Source: Kribbella albertanoniae
GTDB taxonomy: Bacteria > Actinomycetota > Actinomycetes > Propionibacteriales > Kribbellaceae
Length of the DNA stretch: 54,218 bases
Direction: 5' to 3'
Assembly (NCBI RefSeq): GCF_004348455.1
Contig: NZ_SMKA01000024.1
Location: forward strand, 1 to 54,218
Shown one piece after another: positions 8,134-15,471 of the stretch. The number at the start of each line of letters is the position of its first letter. Position 1 is the first letter of the stretch. A program made the translations under genes and the position numbers. The notes beneath the pieces were generated by a model that worked only from the letters and a program-made list of their open reading frames with translations, had not been told where the DNA came from and ran no database searches.

Positions 8134-8287
8134 GTGGCTCCGCAGCGGCCGTCCTGACTCACCCTTCAACTGACTTCGGGTCTTCGTCTGGATCTGTCGG
8201 TCGGCTTGCTGCGGAGCCACTGCACTCACCGGACCAGAGGATTCGTGACTTCATAGGAGCCTGTGCCAGCAGGCACCCATCACTGTT
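8134..8287 (+). ncRNA. Putative bridge RNA of IS110 element B
   Basis: A perfect 13-bp stem (GTGGCTCCGCAGC 8134-8146 with GCTGCGGAGCCAC 8208-8220) encloses a 61-nt loop. Inside it, CACCCTTCAAC (8160-8170) matches the sequence across the left junction, CACCCGTCAAC (8108-8118), at 10 of 11 positions. Further on, ATAGGAGC (8253-8260) repeats the element's 3' terminus (9416-9423). A small hairpin follows (GTGCC-AGCA-GGCAC, 8263-8276), then CATCACTGTT (8278-8287), the exact reverse complement of AACAGTGATG, the first ten bases of the element. Target loop, then donor loop with left (identical) and right (complementary) guides, is the arrangement known for IS110 bridge RNAs. RNA ends and expression are not shown. 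Confidence 0.68.
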
Positions 8288-8351
8288 CTGTCCGCTTGCC
8301 TCGGCTGGTGCGTGCCGCCCTAGCCCTAGCAAGAGGACGGCAACAACAACG

Positions 8352-9410
8352 ATGACACGCGAAAACACCCAGCTCCAGTCCACGGTCACCGGCGGTGTCG
8401 ACACCCACCGAGACACCCACACCGCCGCCGTGATCGACAGCGTCGGCCGGCTCCTGGGTCATCGGATGTTCCCCGCGACAACACCGGGATACCGCGACCT
8501 GCTGGCCTGGCTGAACAGCTTCGGGACACTGCTGAAAGTCGGCGTGGAAGGAACCGGCGCCTACGGCCACGGCCTGACCAGATACCTCACCAGCCAAGGC
8601 ATAAAGGTGATCGAGGTCGACCGACCCGACCGCAAAACCCGCCGATCCGCCGGAAAATCCGACCCCCTCGACGCCGAAGCAGCAGCCCGGTCCGCACTGT
8701 CCGGGAATCGCACCGGAACACCAAAAATCCGCACCGGCCACATCGAAGCACTACGCAACCTGCGAGTCGCCCGCCGCAGCGCGATCACCCACCGCGCCGA
8801 CTGCGTCCGCAGAATGAAATCACTCATCATCACCGCACCCGACCAGCTCCGCGACCAGCTCCGACGCCTCACCATCGCGCAACTCATCAAAACCTGCACC
8901 GCGCTGCGCCCCGACACCACCCAAGCAGCCGACCCCGCCCAAGCCGCCAAGATCGCACTCCGCAGCCTCGCGCGCCGCTACCGACACCTCAGCGACGAGA
9001 TCACCGACCTCGACGCCCTCATCACCCCACTCACCCACGCCGCCAACCCCGACCTGCTCAAACTCCACAGCGTCGGCCCGGACAGCGCCGGCCAACTCCT
9101 CGTCACAGCCGGCCAAAACACCGACCGCCTCCGCTCCGAAGCCGCCTTCGCCATGCTCTGCGGCGTCGCCCCCATCCCCGCATCCTCAGGCCAAACACGC
9201 CGCTACCGCCTCAACCCCGGCGGCGACCGCCAAGCCAACGCCGCCATCCACCGCATCGTCATCTGCCGCCTGCGCTGGGACCCACGCACCCGCGCCTACC
9301 TCGAACGACGCACCGCCGACGGCCTATCCAAAAAAGACGCCATCCGCTGCCTCAAACGGATCGTCGCACGCGAGATCTACTACGTCCTCACCAAACCACA
9401 GACCACTTGA
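8352..9410 (+). CDS. IS110-family transposase (DEDD recombinase), element B
   Basis: 352 residues, ATG at 8352, with GAGGACGG about 15 bases upstream as a weak ribosome site. DEDD residues are all present: D17 (GVDTHRDTH), E66 (VEGTG), D104 and D107 (KSDPLDAEAAAR). The C-terminal Tnp domain (LLKLHSVGPDSAGQLL; FAMLCGVAPIPASSGQTRR; RQANAAIHRIV) contains the serine-bearing segment and is of full length. The gene appears intact. Codon use is markedly rich in CC-ending codons compared with neighbours, a sign of separate origin. Confidence 0.93.
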   Translation: MTRENTQLQSTVTGGVDTHRDTHTAAVIDSVGRLLGHRMFPATTPGYRDLLAWLNSFGTLLKVGVEGTGAYGHGLTRYLTSQGIKVIEVDRPDRKTRRSAGKSDPLDAEAAARSALSGNRTGTPKIRTGHIEALRNLRVARRSAITHRADCVRRMKSLIITAPDQLRDQLRRLTIAQLIKTCTALRPDTTQAADPAQAAKIALRSLARRYRHLSDEITDLDALITPLTHAANPDLLKLHSVGPDSAGQLLVTAGQNTDRLRSEAAFAMLCGVAPIPASSGQTRRYRLNPGGDRQANAAIHRIVICRLRWDPRTRAYLERRTADGLSKKDAIRCLKRIVAREIYYVLTKPQTT

Positions 9411-9426
9411 CATCTATAGGAGCGTC

Positions 9427-9552
9427 CACGTGATGCCCGCCGGAACGGTCGAGCCGTGCCCAAGGTCGCGCGGCCGGCTCACTTTGAGCGCCCATCAACC
9501 ACGTTCTGGGCGAGCAGGTGACTGACCCGTGCTCAACGTCGTACCGGCGCTG
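9427..9552. repeat. Continuation of the tandem array beyond element B
   Basis: GGTCGAGCCGTGCCCAAGGT and CACTTTGAGCGCCCATCAAC belong to the same unit family as 7739-8115. The stretch ends GTGCTCAACGTCGTACCGGC, the same ending as the repeat cluster near 52090. Together with the left part it shows that element B split a single array. Confidence 0.8.
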
Positions 9553-9560
9553 ACCAATCG

Positions 9561-9869
9561 TCAGGAGGTCGGGAAGAGGGCGGCGAGGCCGTGGATCGAC
9601 TCGACGCCGTAGTTGGTGCCGCCGACCGGGACCTTGCCGTCGGTGGCGGCGAGGACCTCGGCCACCACGGACGGGCCGAGGCCGCCGCAGAGCTCGATGA
9701 GCTGGGCGCCGTCGGCCACCAGTTGTACGGCGACCTCGGTGGCCGCGGCCCGGTCCGGTACCGGCACGATCGTGGTGGTCAGACCGCCGACACTGATCAC
9801 CGCGCGGTCGCGGACCGGGTCCTCCGTGCCGAGTCCCAGGTAGATGAAGGCCCAGTTGCTGAACGCCAT
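9561..9869 (-). CDS. DUF6506-like small protein
   Basis: 102 residues (MAFSNWAFIYLGLG). The middle (VAVQLVADGAQLIELCGGLGP) and end (DGKVPVGGTNYGVESI) resemble the DUF6506 group of small alpha/beta proteins with a conserved ELCGG-type motif; a biochemical role is not established. It is divergent from the MarR gene and separated from it by paired operator-like repeats, so it is probably the regulated target. Start ATG at 9869 follows GGGAGAG. Family assignment is from memory of the motif, not a search. Confidence 0.7.
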   Translation of the reverse strand: MAFSNWAFIYLGLGTEDPVRDRAVISVGGLTTTIVPVPDRAAATEVAVQLVADGAQLIELCGGLGPSVVAEVLAATDGKVPVGGTNYGVESIHGLAALFPTS

Positions 9870-9890
9870 GTGAACTCTCCCGATGCTAGA

Positions 9891-9929
9891 TAGCTTGATG
9901 CCAAGCTAATTTGACTTGATGCCAAGCTA
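9891..9929. promoter_or_regulatory. Twin MarR operators
   Basis: TAGCTTG-ATGC-CAAGCTA (9891-9908) is a perfect 7-bp dyad. A second copy, TGACTTG-ATGC-CAAGCTA (9912-9929), starts 21 bp later, two helical turns, with two arm mismatches. They fill the space between the divergent DUF6506 and MarR genes and cover the TTGACT at 9911-9916. Two MarR dimers bound on the same face are the natural reading. Confidence 0.7.
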
Positions 9930-9940
9930 AACTGCGGAGG

Positions 9941-10435
9941 GTGCAGAAAGATTCCGTGGACCGGATGATCGACGCGTGGGCCGGCACGCAACCCGACCTC
10001 GACGTCAGCCCGCTCGAGGTCGCCGGCCGCCTCCTGCTGTGTGCCCACCACCTCCAGCAGTCCCTGACCGAGGCCCTCCAACCACTCGGCCTGACCTTCC
10101 CCGACTTCGACGTCCTGAACACGCTCCGCCGCCGCGCCGACCCCACCGGTACGAACCCGACCGACCTGGCCGAGTCGGCGCTCATCACCACCGGCGCCAT
10201 GACCACACGCCTCCACCGCCTCGAACAGGCCGGCCTCATCCGCCGCGTCCCCGACCCCGCCGACGGCCGCGCGGTCCGCGTCAACCTCACCCCCCGAGGC
10301 CGAGCCCTGGCCAAGCGAGCCCTCACCAAGGTCCTGGCCGCCGACGAAGCCTTCCTCAACCCCCTAACGCCCACCCAACGCCAAACCACCGCCACAACCC
10401 TCCGCCACCTCCTCCTCCCGTTCGAACCCGAGTAG
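9941..10435 (+). CDS. MarR-family transcriptional regulator
   Basis: 164 residues with the winged-helix fold: LTFPDFDVLNTLRRRAD, then DLAESALITTGAMTTRLHRLEQAGLIRRVPDPADGR in two parts (recognition helix and wing), and a C-terminal dimerisation helix. GTG at 9941 directly abuts GCGGAGG, which leaves no spacing. GTG 9956 or ATG 9965 in the same frame are alternatives, and the short distance to the operators would also fit a leaderless message. It is probably autoregulated through 9891-9929. Confidence 0.9.
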   Translation: MQKDSVDRMIDAWAGTQPDLDVSPLEVAGRLLLCAHHLQQSLTEALQPLGLTFPDFDVLNTLRRRADPTGTNPTDLAESALITTGAMTTRLHRLEQAGLIRRVPDPADGRAVRVNLTPRGRALAKRALTKVLAADEAFLNPLTPTQRQTTATTLRHLLLPFEPE

Positions 10436-10477
10436 CCGAGCCGACGCCGCCGAGGTTGGTGAGTGGTGGCGGTCCGC

Positions 10478-10582
10478 ATCACCCGAAGGACAGGACGTAC
10501 CTGGGTACGTATGCGCTCTCGCCCGCCTGAGGTGAGCGGGGGACGGGCGATCGCGGGCTATACGTCCTGTCGGTCGGGTGAT
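10478..10582. repeat. 105-bp MITE-like inverted repeat with nested hairpins
   Basis: Ends are ATCACCCGAAGGACAGGACG(TA) at 10478-10499 and its complement at 10561-10582, matching at 20 of 22 positions. Just outside lie GGCGGTCCGC and CGGCCGCC, which extend the pairing imperfectly. Inside, ACGTACC-TG-GGTACGT forms a perfect 7-bp hairpin. The element occupies most of the 251-bp gap between the marR and sigma-factor genes and encodes nothing obvious. It could be a small non-autonomous transposon or a structured RNA. Confidence 0.65.
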
Positions 10583-10686
10583 CGGCCGCCGAGATTGGGG
10601 ACTGCGGATGCATGCGGCCTACTGGGGTCGCCAGCAGTGCACTGAAAGAATGGGCGAGGGGCCGGACAGGTGGGGGTGTGACTTCC

Positions 10687-11202
10687 ATGCGTGAGCCTCG
10701 GTTCGAGGCGTTGGTGCGGGCGGTCGGCGTGCCGTTGCATCGTTACCTGGTACGGCGAACTGACCCGGCCGCGGTTGACGACGTACTGGCCGAGACGATG
10801 CTCGTGCTCTGGCGGCGGATCGACGACGTTCCGCACCTGGACGACGTACTGCCGTGGTGCTACGGCGTGGCCCGCGGCTGCCTCGCCAATGCCCGACGTG
10901 CCGAGCGACGCAGACTTCGGCTGGTCGATCGGTTGTCCCGGACGGAGCCGGTGGCCGAGCCTGCCGAGCACATCGAGCTGTACGACGCGTTGCGCACGCT
11001 CGGCGAGCTCGATCGCGAGGTGGTCATGCTCTGGGCGTGGGAAGGACTCGCGCCCCGGGCCATCGCCGAGGTCATCGGCCTGACGCCGAACGCGGTGAGC
11101 ATTCGGTTGCACAGGGCAAAGAAAAAGCTGGCCGTCCAGCTCGACCGAAAGAACGGCGCGACGGCCGGACAGGAACAGGTCAAGAGAGGGAGTGAACTGT
11201 GA
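10687..11202 (+). CDS. ECF-type RNA polymerase sigma factor
   Basis: 171 residues. Region 2 (DPAAVDDVLAETMLVLWRRI; LPWCYGVARGCLANARRAER) and region 4 (ALRTLGELDREVVMLWAWEG; PRAIAEVIGLTPNAVSIRLH, then RAKKKL) are both present, without extra domains. ATG at 10687 is 9-10 bases after GGTGGGGG; GTG at 10678 is a poorer alternative because its spacing is too short. The gene overlaps the next by GTGA, so the two products are co-translated and probably interact. Stimulus and regulon unknown. Confidence 0.9.
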   Translation: MREPRFEALVRAVGVPLHRYLVRRTDPAAVDDVLAETMLVLWRRIDDVPHLDDVLPWCYGVARGCLANARRAERRRLRLVDRLSRTEPVAEPAEHIELYDALRTLGELDREVVMLWAWEGLAPRAIAEVIGLTPNAVSIRLHRAKKKLAVQLDRKNGATAGQEQVKRGSEL

Positions 11203-11762
11203 GCGACGACGAACTGCTGGCCCGGTTGAAGGCCGCCGACCCGGCGTCACGACGGGATGCTCCCCAACCAGACCTAGACCGCCTGCTGGAGATTCCCATG
11301 ACCACAACCACCCAACGCCGCCGCCGTCTGTTCCCCGCCGTCGCCGCCGGCCTCCTGATCGCCACCGGCGGCCTCATCTGGGGCATCACCACCGCCAACG
11401 ACCAGCCCCCCGCTGCCACACCCGCCGTCAAACTGACCGTCGGCAGCGGAGCCGAGGGCAAATGCCGCGCCCCCGAGGTCGCCGATCTCCAGCGACTCCC
11501 CATCGCCTTCGAAGGCAAGGTCACCGCGGTCACCGGCGACCTCATCTCCCTACAGGTAGCCCACTGGTACCGCGGCGGCCCCGCCGGCAACGTCGAGGTC
11601 CAAGCCATGCCCGAAGACGTCGCCACTCTCCTCGCCGTCGACTTCCAGGTCGGCGAGACCTACCTGGTCTCCGCCGCCAACAACCAAGTCACCATCTGCG
11701 GCCTCAGCGGCCCCGCCACCCCCGACCTCCGCCACCTCTACGAACAGGCCTACACAAGCTAG
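11199..11762 (+). CDS. Single-pass membrane protein partnered with the ECF sigma factor
   Basis: 187 residues. The cytoplasmic N-terminus (MSDDELLARLKAADPASRRD and about 30 more residues) precedes a basic patch (QRRRR) and one membrane helix near 48-65 (LFPAVAAGLLIATGGLIWGI). An extracytoplasmic domain of about 120 residues with two cysteines (KCRAPEV, TICGLS) follows. GTG start inside the sigma-factor stop (GTGA). The layout suggests an anti-sigma-like or sensor role, but no zinc-binding anti-sigma motif is visible, so the function is inferred from position only. Confidence 0.8.
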   Translation: MSDDELLARLKAADPASRRDAPQPDLDRLLEIPMTTTTQRRRRLFPAVAAGLLIATGGLIWGITTANDQPPAATPAVKLTVGSGAEGKCRAPEVADLQRLPIAFEGKVTAVTGDLISLQVAHWYRGGPAGNVEVQAMPEDVATLLAVDFQVGETYLVSAANNQVTICGLSGPATPDLRHLYEQAYTS

Positions 11763-11810
11763 TCGTACGCCGTACGGTACAGTGGACGGTTCAGGTGAGG
11801 AGGCGTTTGG

Positions 11811-12521
11811 ATGGCTGGTGAGGTGTCGGTGCCGTGTCTGCCGTGTGAGTCGATCGACGAGGTGGTGGCGTTCTACAAGGTGCTGGGGTTCGAGCAGACC
11901 TACTACCAGCAGCGGCCGAACCCGTACGTCATGCTGCAGCGGGAGGACCTGCAGCTGGGCTTCTTCGGGATGCCGGGCTTCGACCCGGCGAACTCGTACG
12001 GGACCTGCGTCGTGATCGTGGCGGACACGGGGGAGATCTACCGCGCGTTCGCGGACGGGATGCGGGCGGCGTACGGGAAGGTCCTGGTCGCCGGGGTCCC
12101 GCGGATGACGCGGCCGCGGAAGCGGAAGAACGTCGAGAATGTTTCCGGGTTCTCGGTGATCGATCCGGGCGGGAACTGGATCAGGTTCTACGCGGCCAAG
12201 CCGACCGAGGAACCGGCTGATGCCGTGCAGAGCAGGCTGGGGAAGTCGCTCAAGAGCGCGGTGGTGATGGGTGATTCGCGCGGCTCCGAAGAACAGGCGA
12301 TCCGGATCCTCGACGCGGCGCTCGGGCGGTACCGGGACACGGCGACGGTGCAGGACCTGGTCAGCGTGCTCGCCTACCGCGCCGAGTTGGCGGTACGGAT
12401 CGACGACGCGGTCGGGGCACGGGAGTACGTCGCACAGATCCGCGAAGTGCCGTTGACACAAGAGCAACGCGCTGGTCTGGCGGACGTGCTGGCCGGCGTG
12501 GAGGAGTTGCAAGAGGGGTGA
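11811..12521 (+). CDS. VOC (glyoxalase/bleomycin-resistance) family protein with C-terminal helical extension
   Basis: 236 residues. The first about 130 form a vicinal-oxygen-chelate domain (SVPCLPCESIDEVVAFYKVL at the start, FSVIDPGGNWIRFY at the end). The remaining 100 residues are predicted helical (SEEQAIRILDAALGRY, VQDLVSVLAYRAELAVRIDD) and TPR-like. Such proteins are often metal-binding resistance or isomerase proteins; no substrate can be inferred. The ATG at 11811 follows GGTGAGGAGGCG. GTAC-rich repeats just upstream (11763-11782) may hold its promoter. Confidence 0.85.
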   Translation: MAGEVSVPCLPCESIDEVVAFYKVLGFEQTYYQQRPNPYVMLQREDLQLGFFGMPGFDPANSYGTCVVIVADTGEIYRAFADGMRAAYGKVLVAGVPRMTRPRKRKNVENVSGFSVIDPGGNWIRFYAAKPTEEPADAVQSRLGKSLKSAVVMGDSRGSEEQAIRILDAALGRYRDTATVQDLVSVLAYRAELAVRIDDAVGAREYVAQIREVPLTQEQRAGLADVLAGVEELQEG

Positions 12522-12875
12522 TCAGGAGTGGTCGCCGTCGAGGAGTTCGTGGAGTTCGGCGACGGCCTTGGTGATGTGGTCGTAGTCGTTCTGGGCGGCG
12601 CGTGACTCGGCGCTGATCACCCCGCACCGGTGCAGACGGCGGAAGTCGCCGTACGGGAACTTGTAGTGGCCCTTGGTCTCTTCGTCCAGTTCGGTGTCGA
12701 GGCCGAGGTACCACAACCCGTACTCGTCCCACCCGTGCTTGTCGAGGTACGCGTTCTCCTCGTCGGCCGTGGGGGCGTGCTCACTCCAGTCGTCCCGCTC
12801 GTCCTTCGCCGTCTGCCCCTTCGCGACCAGCTCCTTGGCATGATCGAAGGCAGCCTTGTTGAGCTTCACAGTCAT
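12522..12875 (-). CDS. Conserved hypothetical acidic protein
   Basis: 117 residues, charged and soluble, with no signal peptide. It contains aromatic-rich EYGLWYLGLDTE and KFPYGDFRRLHRCGVISAES, a sequence I associate with uncharacterised actinobacterial or phage-related proteins. It converges on the VOC gene with no gap. The ATG at 12875 has its GGGAGG only one base away, so the GTG two codons later may be the true start. Function unknown. Confidence 0.7.
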   Translation of the reverse strand: MTVKLNKAAFDHAKELVAKGQTAKDERDDWSEHAPTADEENAYLDKHGWDEYGLWYLGLDTELDEETKGHYKFPYGDFRRLHRCGVISAESRAAQNDYDHITKAVAELHELLDGDHS

Positions 12876-12971
12876 GCCTCCCGGTTACCACCAGAACCCC
12901 GCACAAACCACGATTCGTGCTGCTGACGAGTAGGCTGGTGGGGTCGGCTGGGGGATAAAAGGGGGTACGCC

Positions 12972-13661
12972 GTGGATCCGCGGGTACTGGTGGCGGCGAT
13001 CGACGAGGTTGCGGCCTCGCTGGCGTTGCCGATGGATCTCGACGCGACGCTGGCCCGGATCACGCACAGCGCGGTCGAGGCGATCCCGTGTGTCGACTAC
13101 GCCAGCATCTCGATCACCGCGACCGGTGGCGGGATCAGCACGCTGGCCCCGACCGATCGCCGGGCGAACGAGGCCGACGAGCTGCAGTACAAGCTGCACG
13201 AGGGGCCCTGTTACGCGGTGGTGCGCGGGCTGCCCGTCGTACAGGTCGATGACCTGAGCGCGGATACCCGCTGGCCGGAGTACGGGCGGCAGGCGGTTAC
13301 GGAGTTCGGGTTGGGGTCTCAGCTGTCGTTCCAGTTCCACGCGGCGCCGAACGCGCGTGGCGCGCTGAATCTGTACTCGAGTCGCGTCAACGGGATCACT
13401 GCCGAGACCCGGCAGCTCGGCTGCATGTTCTCGCGGCTGGTCGCGATCGCTCTGGGCTGGGCACAGCACGACGAGGAACTGGGCCACGCATTAGTGACGC
13501 GGCAACACATCGGTCAGGCGGTCGGCATCCTGATGGAGCGCTACCAGCTGGACGCGGATCACGCGTTCGCGTTCCTGGTGCGGGTCTCGCAGTCCGGCAA
13601 CATCAAGCTCCGCGATGTTGCCGACGGCATCATCGACGACACGCTCGGCAAGACGCCCTAG
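12972..13661 (+). CDS. GAF-ANTAR regulatory protein (1)
   Basis: 229 residues, GTG start with GGGGG six bases upstream. The N-terminal GAF sensor (LDATLARITHSAVEAIPCVD; DELQYKLHEGPCYAVV) spans about 15-160. A C-terminal ANTAR RNA-binding domain (RQHIGQAVGILMERYQLDAD, AFAFLVRVSQSGNIKLRDVA) spans about 170-225. ANTAR proteins act as antiterminators by binding paired stem-loops in leader RNAs; the signal sensed here is unknown. It is convergent with the next GAF-ANTAR gene. Confidence 0.93.
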   Translation: MDPRVLVAAIDEVAASLALPMDLDATLARITHSAVEAIPCVDYASISITATGGGISTLAPTDRRANEADELQYKLHEGPCYAVVRGLPVVQVDDLSADTRWPEYGRQAVTEFGLGSQLSFQFHAAPNARGALNLYSSRVNGITAETRQLGCMFSRLVAIALGWAQHDEELGHALVTRQHIGQAVGILMERYQLDADHAFAFLVRVSQSGNIKLRDVADGIIDDTLGKTP

Positions 13662-13680
13662 ACAACACCGGTACGGCGGT

Positions 13681-14403
13681 TCAGCTGCCGCCCCGGGAGG
13701 CGTGGCCGACGACGTCGGTGGCGACGAGTGTCAGTGGCCGTTGCTGTTGCCTGGCCAGCTCGATCAGCCGGTCGAAGGCGGCATCCACCGAGACGTTCTC
13801 GGTGTAGGCGATGACGCCCTTGGCCTGCTCGATGACGGTTCGTTCCGCCAGGGCGGCCTTGGTGCGGGCGGCGAGGTCGGCCGCGGACAGGGATCCGCCG
13901 TGCACGATGACCAACGCGGTGATGTCGGCAAAGGCCTGCGCGACCAGTACGACGTCCGCGACCGGGCCGGCCTCGTCGAAGAACAGGTTGAGCGCGCCGA
14001 GCGTCGTGTGCTGCCAGTTCACCGGGGCCGCGTGCACTCCGCTGAAACCCGCCGTACGGAAGGGCTCTCGCAGTTTCGGCCAGCGGGCGGCGATGGCGTC
14101 GAGACCGATGACGGTCAGCGGCTGACCGGTCGTCACGCAGTCCTTGGCTGGTCCGTCTTCGATCTGAACCTGGTACAGCTCGAGGTGCTGCGCGCGGTGG
14201 TCGGTCGCGGCCAGGAACTCGAGCCCGTCCTCGGCCATGATGAGGCCCGCCGCGCTGGCCTGGACGGAGTCGGCGCAACCGGCGAGCAGGTTCGTGATGG
14301 TGCCGACGACGTCGTGTTCGGTGACGAGTGCTGCGGTGGCGGCCGCGAGTTCACGCACCGCGCGCTCGGGCAGCGCAGAGGGTGCGGTGTCGTGGCCGGT
14401 CAT
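13681..14403 (-). CDS. GAF-ANTAR regulatory protein (2)
   Basis: 240 residues from ATG 14403 (GAGGAGA ribosome site). GAF domain (SVQASAAGLIMAEDGLEFLA; QVQIEDGPAKDCVTTGQPLT) followed by a C-terminal ANTAR domain (ALAERTVIEQAKGVIAYTEN, VDAAFDRLIELARQQQRPLT). The frame is open further upstream, but that part is an antisense shadow of the partner gene. It overlaps the stop of the upstream GAF-ANTAR gene by ATGA, so the pair is one operon. The ANTAR domain is less canonical than in protein 1 (AYTEN instead of MERY). Confidence 0.9.
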   Translation of the reverse strand: MTGHDTAPSALPERAVRELAAATAALVTEHDVVGTITNLLAGCADSVQASAAGLIMAEDGLEFLAATDHRAQHLELYQVQIEDGPAKDCVTTGQPLTVIGLDAIAARWPKLREPFRTAGFSGVHAAPVNWQHTTLGALNLFFDEAGPVADVVLVAQAFADITALVIVHGGSLSAADLAARTKAALAERTVIEQAKGVIAYTENVSVDAAFDRLIELARQQQRPLTLVATDVVGHASRGGS

Positions 14404-15107
14404 GATTCTCCTCGGAAGTCGAGTTGGCGGGTGATGATCTGGTGAGCGATGGCTCCGAGCGTGGTGTCGTGGGCGTAGGCATGGGCCCGCAGCAGGGCGA
14501 GCGCGTCGTCGGCGGAGATCCGGAGCTGGGCGATGACCATGCCGGTGGCCTGGTGGATCTCGGCGCGCGCTGACCACATGCCGTTGGTCAGTCCCCGGTC
14601 GGGCTCGGGGACGGGTTCCTGCAGGAGTGCGGCGCCGATCGTGTCCGCGAGGAACTGGGCGGTCTCCGCCGACTCCGACCACGTCGTACCGGAAGTCAGA
14701 TAGCAGGCCAGTACGCCGAAGGGCTCGTGATCAGGCCGCATCGGAAAGACATGCATGGTCAGCGGCCCGAACCGCTGCCAGGCCGCCCGGCTGAACTCCG
14801 GCCACCTGGGGTCGGTCTCCTGCTGCACGACCGCGGTCACCGGGGCGTCGTCCTCGAAGGCAGTCCGCCCGGGTCCCTGCCCGACGACATCCTCAAGATC
14901 TTCCAGCGCCGATGCCGTGGGGTCTGTGGCACTCAAGGGGAGCTGATGAGTCGGCTCACCCTGGATCGTGATCCACACACCGTCGACGGCGAGCATCACT
15001 CGCGCGGCCTCGCAGAGTCGATCCGCCAGATGCTTGTGATCTGCCCCGACCGCAGCCAGCCGAGCCAGCTTCGCCAAGATCGCCGATCGCTCGGTCACCG
15101 CCCGCAC
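14400..15107 (-). CDS. GAF-ANTAR regulatory protein (3)
   Basis: 235 residues. GAF sensor (LADRLCEAARVMLAVDGVWI; VVGQGPGRTAFEDDAPVTAV) and a C-terminal ANTAR-like domain (ARAEIHQATGMVIAQLRISA, DDALALLRAHAYAHDTTLGA). First gene of a two-gene operon with protein 2, joined by an ATGA overlap. Coupled expression of two different sensors suggests they may form a heteromeric switch or respond to related signals (inference). Confidence 0.9.
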   Translation of the reverse strand: MRAVTERSAILAKLARLAAVGADHKHLADRLCEAARVMLAVDGVWITIQGEPTHQLPLSATDPTASALEDLEDVVGQGPGRTAFEDDAPVTAVVQQETDPRWPEFSRAAWQRFGPLTMHVFPMRPDHEPFGVLACYLTSGTTWSESAETAQFLADTIGAALLQEPVPEPDRGLTNGMWSARAEIHQATGMVIAQLRISADDALALLRAHAYAHDTTLGAIAHQIITRQLDFRGES

Positions 15108-15168
15108 CTTCCCGGTCAGCCCCTACCCGGGGTCACCTCACAGTACCCCGATCGGCGGCGGGCATCCG

Positions 15169-15372
15169 TCAAGGCAGAGTGCCCGCGGTCAACAGCCAGC
15201 GTGCCGCTTCGACGAGTGGAATTCCGGCCGCCCGCGCCCTGAGCGCGAGTACGGCGTCGGCCGAGGCGATCGAGACGCCGTACCGCTCGGCGATCACCCC
15301 CTGGGCCATGCCGATCGAATACCGGGCGGCGCTCTCGACTGGGTCGAGCAGGTCGTCATGGTTGGTGCCCAT
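15169..15372 (-). CDS. Small ANTAR-only protein
   Basis: 67 residues from ATG 15372 (an ATG at 15384 would add four). Nearly the whole protein is an ANTAR domain (AARYSIGMAQGVIAERYGVS, ADAVLALRARAAGIPLVEAA). It has no sensor domain, so RNA binding would be constitutive or controlled by partner proteins. It lies 61 bp upstream of the GAF-ANTAR pair on the same strand and could share its regulation. Confidence 0.85.
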   Translation of the reverse strand: MGTNHDDLLDPVESAARYSIGMAQGVIAERYGVSIASADAVLALRARAAGIPLVEAARWLLTAGTLP

Positions 15373-15471
15373 CCGGACCACCACCCCTCCACGCTCCAGG
15401 CTACCCGTCCGGGCAGGAATAGCCAGTCACCCAAGGGGAACCGGCACGCTATCGACGACGGGAGCGGACGA

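Larger units (their letters stand above)
8116..9426 (+). mobile_element. IS110-family insertion sequence (element B)
   Basis: About 1.31 kb, read rightward, inserted into a unit of the tandem array. Left flank ends CACCCGTC (8108-8115) and right flank begins CACGTGATG (9427 on). GTC is present at both junctions (8113-8115, 9424-9426), so the edges are uncertain by up to 3 bp. The left end (8116-8351) is non-coding and structured, and the transposase stop lies only 5 bp before the terminal ATAGGAGC (9416-9423). No inverted repeats are visible. It is only distantly related to element A. Confidence 0.8.

Noticed and set aside
7743-8173. Two overlapping repetitive open frames across the tandem array
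   Set aside because: The translated repeats arise because the DNA units lack stops. The unit lengths of 70, 73 and 74 bp shift the frame between units, there is no ribosome site, and the same units are non-coding at 52 kb.
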